From contig NW_019773769.1 of assembly GCF_001039355.2 (NCBI RefSeq), positions 1-50,994 on the forward strand: 50,994 nt of DNA, given 5' to 3'. This stretch comes from Lingula anatina (lineage: Eukaryota > Brachiopoda > Lingulata > Lingulida > Lingulidae). The translations under genes were made by a program, and so were the position numbers. This document shows, piece by piece, positions 1 to 10,600 of the stretch (positions are counted from its first letter, which is position 1; the number at the start of each line of letters is the position of its first letter). The notes under the pieces are model-generated. The model saw only the letters and a program-made list of their open reading frames with translations. It had not been told where the DNA came from and did not search any database.

Positions 1-1860
1 CTGGTGTATCTAGTGAGCGCATTTTTTTCATTTATATGTTATAGCTCAAGTAAACACCCAGGCTTTCGGCCTTACAATTTATTTATTTACTTATTCATTT
101 ATTTATTTACCACCTCAAAGATGAAAGAAGTAAAAAAAAATACATACAAAGAACTACACACATAATATACACGTAATAATACTGTATGTGCATAATCGAA
201 TATTGTACTAGTACATGCATTACGGCAATAAATTTTATCACTTCTCTAAAATTTCCCATACTATATCCCAAAGATTAAGTTTCATTAATTTTAACATTAA
301 GTCCGCCTGTAGTTGTATGGCAAAACACTACTATACAGTACGCCAGTACTTAGTGTGTTTACCGCGCCCGTCATTAAGGCATTGTGTAGCCAATGGGGCA
401 AGGACGGCTGCATGGAGAGATCGTAAATAGAGATTACGAGCGACCACCATAGATGGGTGTTGCTGTCCACTCGGGACAACCTAAAAACATCTGCAAAATT
501 ATCAAGAAGATTACGATAGCTGCTGCCCACAAAAGGAGGGCAGTTGGTGTGGGTTGGTGGTTTGGGGTACATTTTGGTGCCAATAGCAAAAAAAAGCAAA
601 GATAAGTAAACACATATTAACTGTGGGTACATGTATAAGGTCAATTTGCAACCAGATAACATTAACGTTTTTTTTACATCGTGTCGCAGTTCAATGACCT
701 CTGTTAAGGAACGCAGTGGTCAATTAAGAACCACTAAACACCGTGCCCATCACAAAATTGGCCCATTAAGGAAACGACCTCTATCTTCTATTATCGTTTC
801 TATCATGACAAACTATGATTAAAAATCACAAAGACCTGCTGGACTATCTAACGAACTAAAGGACAATAAACATAGCCCTGCAACAAATTGATTTTCTAAT
901 GACTTATTTTAACTACTGTACCAACAGGTTAAACTTACCAATGGATTTTCAACTAAAAAACCCAACCTTTTCCGACACGCGGAAGACCTCCAAACGTTTC
1001 CACCAGTCATCCATTCTATCAGTTTTCAGGATACCCAGTTGATGCCCAGTTGACTAGTGTGCTGTTATCAGTTAAAATGCCGTATTGACACAGGTGTCAT
1101 GTACCAGAATGTCCCCGTGACACAGAGTCCGCTTCCTTTTACTTTGTACAGATGAGCCTCACCCCAGATTTTTACCCACTTAGGTCAGACTAACCCTAAC
1201 CATTATAACTATTTGGTTGGCAGACTTTCTGTCACACGGACCCTCAGTTTCGTGAAAATGTCATGACCTGCATATGGATATAATATGTGTCAAACATCCC
1301 TTGTAGTCATGCAGGGGAAATACGAATAGGTAGGCATAAATGGGACAAATGTATACGGGTCGAGACTCAGCTTGTTTTTTATGTGAGTTTCTTTTCGGAT
1401 CAAATATGGCGCCGCTCACTTGAAAGCGTTCCTAGATTTTATTACTCCGCCCCTGCTGGGATGGCGCGCGCGGGAGGCGGGAATCCATTGTCATTTTTCT
1501 TTTAAGTCATAAAGACCTTAGTCTCATTTAGTTTTAAAGAAAACATAGCTTCTTTGTGTTTGTGAACATTTCGCAGCATAAACGAAATTCTACGGTTTTG
1601 CAATAAGCAACCGACTTGAAATAAAAATGATTATCCGAATCATTGATCAGTGTACTACAGTGTGACGTAATTAGGAACTTTTGGTAATCATTTAAATTAT
1701 AAGCGTCATCTTCTCTGTGATGGGGGAATGCTTAGAACCTGTTCGTCTAGTCCAAAATGTAAACATTATTTTTTTTTTTCATTTTTTCATTTCTGAAGCC
1801 CATCGAGATCTGCGCAGCATGCGCCTACAAGTAGCCAAATGGGCCACATTCAGTTACCCT
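1..1860. repeat. Spacer block S1, left copy
   Basis: Closely similar, in the same orientation, to 15490-17345. Both include an IDO exon 1 and about 800 bp upstream of it. Apart from the exon at 939-1014 I see no coding sequence. The low end (1-938) would be intron 1 of the off-window IDO copy. Copies diverge by substitutions and small indels. Confidence 0.8.
939..1014 (-). pseudogene. IDO-family exon 1 of a further copy, frameshifted
   Basis: The exon encodes MDDWWKRLEVFRVSEKVGF followed by a run of six T where the other copies allow five. The frame then shifts into a TGA. The donor (GTAAGT at the low-coordinate end) is intact. Later exons of this gene would lie left of position 1. As in copy B, the Met that starts A and C is missing and translation would begin at the MDDWW Met. 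The one-base homopolymer change could be a sequencing error, so the neighbouring gene may be functional. Confidence 0.7.
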
Positions 1861-1861
1861 A

Positions 1862-2715
1862 CAAATATTTAAGTGCATATAACTGTAACTCTTTGTATGT
1901 GTATCTTTCTATCTCGCTGTCTCTCTATGTATTTTCTTTCTCCATGTGTCTCTCTCTGTCACCTGTTTTATACTTTATCTAAATTTCCATTTAAAATTAA
2001 CTTCCATACGTGACATGCTAGCTGCCACGCTTATATATATATAACTAACTTGTACATAAATTTGATAGCGTCCATCAATTACAGAGTGCACAGAATTATC
2101 TTTTCTAGCTTACAGATTGAAGATTTAAAATAACATACTATTTTCCATCAGTTACAGATTGCATTTTAAAGTGAATTTTAATTTAAATTGTGTCTGGTTA
2201 TATCTTAAAAGCTTACATCAATTATCATAACTATTAAGGGTTCATTACAATGTGTATAAATTCAAGAGTGTATTGCGCTCCTACTGCGGTGCATCAGTAT
2301 CGATTACATGATTTACATAGATTTTTCTTAAATACAAATTACGTAGACAATATTGGTTTTGATTATTAGTTACAATGGTTTGAGATTGACTACGTACCGC
2401 TGGTACGGCGCCCGCCACTTTCATATGATGCAAACTAAGCTTGCTCGAAATCTTTAAGCTCTATACTTCTTTACTTCTATGTGAACGTTTATGTAGGATT
2501 TGCACAATTAAAAGAACATTTCTTTTGTGTCAATGTGAGCATTATCACAAGGAGCACTGACATATGCTCAGGTATGATGCTTGTCACGTACTACGATTCT
2601 TATCCAAAGATAGTTGCGAACATATATTTTTGAGATCAAATTCTATGGTCAAATTCAATTATCAATTCAAGCATCTCTATTTGCAACAATTACGATAGTT
2701 TTAAAGTTATACACA
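1862..2715. repeat. Spacer block S2, left copy
   Basis: Matches 25560-26475 in direct orientation, starting at a shared pyrimidine-rich stretch with repeated CTCTCT. It is absent from the spacer between A and B. No coding sequence is recognised. Confidence 0.75.
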
Positions 2716-2900
2716 ATAAGCGAGGGCAGATGTAACGCATGCAAATCACTCCGTGGACATTAGCCATCACTAATGTATGTCATCAGAATGTTTCATTTGT
2801 AACTTTACTTGACGTGGTACGATGAATAAGGAAATGACAAACTCAGTAAATATCTGCTGAAAACACATGCAAAAGTCTATTGCCTTTTAGGTTCAGAATT

Positions 2901-3072
2901 CAGGCCCGGTGGGGGGGGGGGGGGATTCGGGGGGTTCGAAAGAACCACCCTTTTTGCTGGGAAAAGGTCCACTCTGGGTAAAATTTGATCTATGTACTTG
3001 AGGATTTTACGTTAAAAGGTCCACTTTTTCAGAAAACGACCCCCCCCTCTGAGATTGCTGGCTACGGGCCTG
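2901..3072. mobile_element. 172-bp MITE, CAGGCCCG termini, 5-bp target duplication
   Basis: Starts CAGGCCCG and ends CTACGGGCCTG as an inverted repeat, flanked by GAATT on both sides (2896-2900 and 3073-3077). The interior matches the element at 6049-6213, including the repeated phrase AAGGTCCACT. A run of G near 2910-2924 varies between copies. The 5-bp duplications and CA..TG ends fit a short-TSD hAT-like group, but the superfamily is an inference. Confidence 0.8.
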
Positions 3073-3159
3073 GAATTTTTTGCTTACGGGGCATAATGAA
3101 CTGTTAATGACTTAATTTTCGGTGGATGTTTTCTATCTCAAAACAAATAAATTTGACTT

Positions 3160-6100
3160 TTAATGGTCTTCTTTAAAAATCTCTTGATCTGATTTTGATT
3201 TGACGATGAGGTTGGTCCCGGGGTGTAGAAGAGACGAACTTTCTTTCATTTTCAGGCCTTCTAAATCCATGTCGTCTGCCTGCCATTTCATTTGTCCTGT
3301 CTCTCTGTCGCCAAGAATACATCTGGCTGTCTGGTCGCGAGTCGATTTCAGGAAGGAGACCAAATCTGAAAACAAGTAGGTTCTAAATATCTATGTTACT
3401 GTATTCAACCAAGATCCTCTGTCGTCAATATCAAAAGCCTTCATGAAAAAGTGTAAAAAGAATGGGGAAGAAAATACTAAAGACATTGCACCAGCCCAGC
3501 CGTTTTTTTTCTCTAGTTCAAAGAATACATGAATGATAATATCTGTCATCTTGTATGAAGTATTACTCTGTTTATTATTTGTTCAGCATGAGCGTTGTTT
3601 ACGTTTCCATTCAATTTACTTACATGTCCCGCCTGCTCCTTGGGCGTCCGTATTATTACTAGACTTTCCATTTTTCTTGTACGACTGCAGTAAAACATAT
3701 CTACAAATGTGATAAAGTGATACGTTACAATAACTGTTATAATTATAATTAATTATGTATACATAACATAGCTGACGAAACCCTTTGCTAAATGGGGCAA
3801 AGCTTTTGAATCATATTGAGATTTCCCCTTCTTTTTTATCTAAAGTCAGTTTAAAAGTGGATTTGTTTCAATTTTCAACTGTGTACGTTGTTAAGTCGAG
3901 ATCAAGTTATTGATTCGAATCTTATATTGTGAATCACTTTTAAGGAATATCAGAGAATGAAGAATGTGACCACTCCTATCTGGCCGCTGTTTTCGCTAAC
4001 TACCCTCACGATTTTTTCATCAATGAAAATGATTCAGACTGACTTCCACGCGATCTTATTTGACTTTACAATAAATGAAACGGTTGGTTTTAAATATTTA
4101 ATATTCAAGTAAGGCCTGATACCTACTTAACAGTAACCGTAAAGTGGTATGATCGAAACTCGGTAAGTGCTTGGATGCATTTGTTGTATGCTTTCCGTAC
4201 ACCATCGTCGCGAGATAGTCTCACTAAAAGGAGCAATAATCAAATATTTATCGAACCATATATTTAACTCCAATTTTATTTACAATGAGGAATAACGTCG
4301 CAGAACAAACACAGAATCAATTGCAACAGCAAAAAAAAAAAAAAAAAAAAGGCGGTAGAATGGAGGTGGATTGGGCATGTAAGCAGGATGGAGAAAACAG
4401 CAATTCCAACAGAAGCATTCAGATGGGCACCGGGGGGAATAAAAAAAAAACACAGAGGAAGATCGAAAGAAACATGGACCCCATTCCCATAGATTTTAAA
4501 TCGATCTATCCCTGTGGGGAGTGTCACTAGATTACTGTCAGCTTAGCCGGCTTAAGCGTCTGTCCCGCTTACTAAAAGCTGTAAGGAGGTCATTAACTAT
4601 GGTGCGCGCTCGGCTGACTGCAATTTAGCGTGAACCCCCAGGGAGTTAGGTCGATCTAAATCTTAATCTCTGGATCGATCTAAGGCTTCGTTCACATGGA
4701 AAGTCTATTTTCTAAAAATCTATTTTCTATTTTATGATCACGGTCTGTGCCCTGAATATCCCGCGGCGTAATTACTGGCAGCGCGAGCCAGTTACTTATA
4801 CAAAGCTGTAATTAATTATCGGCTGTGTTCGCATTCTATAAAATCTCATCCTCTGTTGCCGCATCGCTCGCCATCGGATCATGACGGTTGCACTCATATC
4901 TGTCGTGTGTATAGCTTCTTCATCTTCTTCGTCTTGTTGTTGCACAAAATCGACAAACACATTTTTCAAAGCAACCGCGACCGCCATTAACTTTCTAACT
5001 TCCTACTGCGCATGCGTCAAGGTAGCAGAATTTTCTCCGAGCACAGCCGAGAATTAATTACAGCTTTGGAAGTAACTGGCTCGCGCTGCCAGCAATTACG
5101 CCGCTGGATATTCAGGGCACAGTCCGTGATCACAAGATATACCGCGAATAGAAAATAGAATTTTAGGAAATTGCGCCCATGTGAACGAAGCCTAAATCTC
5201 TGGAAATGCACCCATGGAAACGATGCGTTGAGAAGATGAAACAACAAGGATGGACGTGGGGACAGCTTGAGGGTTTATGTCGCAGACAGACAACACTGGC
5301 AAGCTCTGGTGGATACCTTATGTGCCACATCGACCAGCTTACAAGCTAGCTGGCCAATAATGACACGTGTTAATTTAAGGTTTATTCCACCCACCGTGAT
5401 TTCTGAGAGAAGGTCCGTTTTCTATGGCGTTCAGAAACTCTCTGTGACCTGCAGGCATATATTCTCTTATTTTTCTGAGATATGGAACTGCTTCTAGATT
5501 GAAAAAGTCATTAAAGGGTTACAAATTTCAAAACTGCAGATTTATACTCTCTCCCTCTTTACCTAATAATGCCAGTTGGCAAGCAAATTTATTAATATCA
5601 ATTCAAACAAAAAAATGCTGACCTCATTTTATCGATAGGTTTTTTTGTATCGTTTATTGCCCTCCCTTATCTGCGTATTTCGAATAGTCATGCACATAAC
5701 TTTAACCAAAATTTAAAAACTTCAAAAAAATCTTTATCTTAAGTGGACGTTATAAAGTTTGTTTTTCAAAATTTAATTCGCACGTGCTCATTAGCTGATA
5801 CAGTATAGTACTAGTCCATTACCTGCCGTGTGTTTAACCCCTAGTATGGCGTCAAAGGTCTGGATGGTTGAACTCTGGGCGGCGCTCCCTCCCAAGTACT
5901 TTAAAAAATAATAATCATTTTATACTTATATCAAGATCCTGTTTCAGCAAAAAAATCTGTGATGAGTCTAAAATGTAGTTGATTAACATGTAACGAAGCC
6001 TAGTACACTGTTGACGGTAGTCAGCCAAGTGCATGTTTACTTAACAGACAGGCCCGTAGCCAGGGGGGGTTCGGAGGGTTCGAAAGAACCGCCCCTTTTG

Positions 6101-6813
6101 CTGGAAAAAGGTCCACTCTGGATATTTGATCTAGGTACATGAAGTTTTTATGTGAAAAGGTCCACTTTTTCAGAAAAAGTACCCCCCTTTTGAAATTGCT
6201 GGCTACGGGCCTGACAGACAATATAAAATTTTGGTTTTGCTCTCTATTGCCTGCAGTCCTTCCTCACGCGCTGTTCATTATACCAAGGCCACAATTAGAT
6301 ATTTTTCACCAGATATTTACATATATTTTCTACACAGTTTTCTGTTTGCATATAAATGACATAAACATTCTGCTGTCCCTGGAACAGAGCACTTCAAAAG
6401 GAGGGAGACATTTTTCCACGACATAATTTTCTCTACTGTACTTTTCGTCTCACTAAAAGAGAATGAATTGAGAAAAAATAAAGAATGGAACATATTGCGT
6501 TCAAAAAGTGACTTGCGTCAATGGAGTTAATCGGGAGACAAATCCGCCAGGAGTCGCTGGTGTTCTGGTTGGTATAAATCCATTACGCATGCGCTACTTA
6601 CTTGTAACGGTGAATCGCTGACACCTTCGTATATCAGTCCTTCCGGGAGAAATTTGCTTTGTGCTCCCCAGCTGCAAAATTGTATTATACAGTGTACACG
6701 TGGGTCAACATGAACATTTTTTTTTATCAGAGAAGAAAATTAAAACATTTTACGACACAACTCCTAATACTTCGCCAGAGACGCGCGGATTCGCAAAAAA
6801 AAAAAAAAAAAAA

Positions 6814-6858
<45 letters not shown>

Positions 6859-7615
6859 TAATAATAATAATAATAATAATTAAAAAAAACAAATTCATTA
6901 ATTTACGATGTATTTATCATAAAAATATTTTCGTGTTACCAAACATTCAAGACTTATATTACCCTTCGAAAAACGGTCGGAGTTTATTATAAAAAGGCCA
7001 AGGGTCTTGTTTTTCTGTAAAAAAAATGAAAATACTAGCAATTAAGGCGTATGATAACTATATATTCATTATAATTCTTGTAGAATCCTGGGATTTTAAT
7101 GTGTCAGTTACTATTATGTATATTATGCCTGCGTTTTACTGCCGCTCACTATAATCACTTGATATAAAGTGGCCACGAAGGGCAAAGTCACAATTATTTG
7201 TACTGAAATAGAAATAAACCTATAAACACTTAAGTCCCTACAATTTTTTAATCCACATACACAAAGCAAAAACAAACACAAACTAATTTGCTACTGCTGA
7301 AATTTTGATATCCAAAATAAGTCACCACAACTGTATTTCTAGGTCTCTGATTCATCAGTTGCAAAGCTCCATTTAAACAATTTTCTTTTAACCTCTAAAT
7401 GTGTACTGTTTCATGTTCTTGTATAGACCTATATCAGAAGAATCATCTTGATGTGAATTAAAGTTCACTATTTTTGATACAATATTATAAAACAATTAAA
7501 AATACTTTTAATTCTTTGAAAGGGTAACGTTTTTTAAGTTTTGAATATTTGAATCGTCAAAAAGTAACGATAAATTACTTACCACTACATGCATTTGTTC
7601 AACAGAGAGTGTGTC

Positions 7616-7664
<49 letters not shown>

Positions 7665-10600
7665 ACACATCTATACCGTGCATTCTGGACAGTGTTTGTT
7701 GCATCCTCTTAATGGTGTCAGCAATCCCTTGCAAACCTTCTATCAAACCGTTGTCATCACCTGTTGTCAGTGCCTGATATGTTTTAATTATATCCTGAAA
7801 TTTAAGAAAAACAATTACAGACATCTGTTGTCAGTTGTTAGTGGCATATCGTCCTAAGTTACGTCGTCTGTATTCTCGTCTTTAGACAAGTCCTTGTTTA
7901 CAAATACAGGTATGGACATTTCTATCTATCCTTCCCATTCAACGCAACTGGTGAACTCTAATCTCGGTAGCGGTCTCCGTCTGCGAGACAAGTTTTGTAT
8001 CTTTGCGCGTGTTATTCAAGTTATTCAATTAAGAGAGTCATGTTTGAAAAAATTCTAATAATTTACGGATGGTCCATTTTGTCAAGTTAAATCTATGTAT
8101 ATAACAGTGGGGATCCTTATGTTTACTCCTGAAGTGACTAAGCTAGAAAACGGGGCCACTACCCCAAACGTAAATACCTTGATTCCCTTGCCAAAGTCAA
8201 TTTCGATTTGAATTGAAACTATGAAAAACCAGTCGGTGTGGGGAGTGCCGGGCGCGCCGCAAATAAGTTCAATATCGCTGGAATGAGATATTAAAGAATA
8301 AAAAAAAAATTGAGGTTAGCAACGCTAAAAATATATTTATGTACATTCATAAAGGTAGAATCATATCATCGCAAAACGCTGTTAACGCCCACAGATTTAT
8401 TACGAATCAGAGAGCAATGTGTCCGATACCACTAGTATCCAAAAACCACTAAACTCGAAGTCACGAAGACAGGCAAACATTAAGTGCGTGTGTCTTTAGC
8501 TCAAAGACGACGGCTTTGGTTAGGTCTAAGAACTGTACAAAATTAGGTCTAACCAGCGCCACATCAAGTTGTTAATTTGGGCGTTCGTGTTCACAAACCT
8601 GAGGCTCGTGATGGCAAACAGCAATTTTTGTTTACGGAGCCTACGCTTAAAATATGTGTTTATCAAATGAAGTTCACTTTGGCACTAACGCATACCCACA
8701 AAAGACGTAATCAATAAAAATAGATGATGTTGAAGATTATTGTGAAGTAGAGACAAACCAGCTGTCTTCCGATTCCTTTTTCCAGTTAGCAAGCATACAT
8801 GCCAAGTAGCAGTAGACGGGGTTAAGTCCTAGATACTGGGACACGTGATACCATGGTACAGCGACAGCCCTCGGAAGAACCTGCAATATATATATAAACA
8901 AAAACAAATATTTATATACGCACAAGTCTTAGGTTGCATTCAGAAGAGATGATTCTCGGATATACAAGTCAAGTCTGTAATATAATATAATATAATATAA
9001 TATAATATAATATAATATAATATCTTTATTCATACGATGGTTCAAGATAATCCAATGTTTAATATAATCATACCTCAGGTACCACGCCCTTATCTCTGTC
9101 CTGCCAAACATAACAGTGTGCAATTGTAGACAGCAGGCTGTGGGCTAAACAGTATTCTTCATAACTCCTCAGGTGAGTGTAGTCCAGACATGGTAACTGA
9201 AATAAAATGGCGAGTTTGAAGTTAGAAAACCTAAGCTTAGAGTCATGGCTGGAAAAATGGGAATAACAGGTGTGAGTTTATACAGTTACACTTCCAAACG
9301 AGATTAGTACAGAAACCAAACTGAAAACTGGTTCATGGATGATATAGTGTTACCTCTACAAAAGCATTTCAATGAAAGGTTTTACGACAACAAATCTCTC
9401 TCTCTCTCTCTTTCGGTACCTTTTCAACTTGGTCTTTCAGTTCTCCTGCATCCATCAACTTGGCAGCTTTCTTCCCGAGCTGCTCCCAAGGAAGTAAATA
9501 TTCTGGCAGGAGGTCCTGAAACAGAAGGGTAGAAGGCGCTATTTATTTATTAACCCCATAGCGCCGGGAACCGCACATATGCGGTTTCTGTGTTTACATG
9601 CTTGTACTGTCCCCTGTCGTTTGTAACAATTCATGCTTCTATCACAAGAATAACTTAATGTTAGTTTTTTGTTAACTACCGGCTTTTGAAAGACGTGTAG
9701 CGAGAATTAGATAATGAAAAAGCGATTTATTTCAACCATTGTCGAGACGCTAAGAAGTCAAAATGGCGATGAGAAGTCAGCAGAAATTATGGGTTGAGAA
9801 ATGTTCTAGATTTGTTAGAAAATTCAGACTCCGGGGAAGCGTCCTTGATAGATTTTGATACTCCGATAACTTCAAAGATTATGTACCTTTGGCTAGTATG
9901 AGTTGTCAGAGAGCAGATTTGGACGTGGGGCTTGATTTATAAAAAACGCTGATGATACTAACGGCAGTAACCAAGCAGACGACAATAGTAATTGGAAGGG
10001 CTATATTGCTGATAAAATGACTGTAACCGTTCCGTGGCAAGTCAGGCTAAATGTTGCCTTGTGTGCTGTATCAACATGTCTTTTCCGGCTTGTGCATAAA
10101 TACAAATGTCATATGTTACGTTGTACTGCATCAACATGTCTTTTCCTGCTTATGTATAAGTACAAATGACATATGTTTACTTGTGTGCTGCATCAACATA
10201 TGTCTTTTCCTGCTTGTGTATAAATACAGATGTAATATGTTTACTAGTGCGCTGTATCAACATACTTTTCCTGCTTGTGTATTAGTACAAATGCCACGTT
10301 TGCTTGTATTTTTATGATGCAATTTTTATTCACGAAAGTGTAATATTTGCTCATGACAATGTTTGTATTCTTGTATATGATTTGAGTGCAAAACAAAATT
10401 TTATGAGTATCCTGGTTCAGTTGATTAAAAAAAAAACTATAGAAAAACTTTTGAAAAAGGCACTTAATTTACAATCTATTTGTAATTATAAACGTAATTG
10501 GGTGGAAGTCTTCCAGTCAGCTAGCCCGCCTGTATATTGTTCAACTAGCTGACGTGATGAAGGTTTTTAGGTACAGCACGCATCCCAGGAAATTTATTAT

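Larger units (their letters stand above)
4285..5370 (+). mobile_element. RTE-like retrotransposon 3' tail, split by nested MITEs
   Basis: The parts 4285-4476 and 5214-5370 together match the uninterrupted tail at 28085-28380. The right part reads RCVEKMKQQGWTWGQLEG, which resembles the C-terminal segment after reverse transcriptase in RTE/CR1-type elements (basic stretch, GxTW, then DRxxWRxLV). A poly-A tract at 4331-4350 has broken the frame. It lies in intron 10 of gene A, opposite in strand to the gene. Confidence 0.65.

Noticed and set aside
2908-2924. G-rich run considered as a G-quadruplex regulatory site
   Set aside because: It is the variable G-run inside the CAGGCCCG-ended MITE, also present in shorter form at 6063-6069.
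5494-5822. Search for a microexon supplying the missing heme-ligand His in intron 9 of copies A, B and C
   Set aside because: No AG...GT segment of suitable length and phase is shared by the three introns. A very small or diverged microexon cannot be excluded by eye.
6659-6883. Frames with long Asn or Ile runs (also 48835-49041)
   Set aside because: They are translations of AAT/ATT microsatellites; at 48987-49076 the true FIRRM exon uses another frame.
10051-10317. Plus-strand open frame with repeated Cys/Leu-rich phrases
   Set aside because: It is the translation of the 61-bp minisatellite inside the piggyBac-type element.
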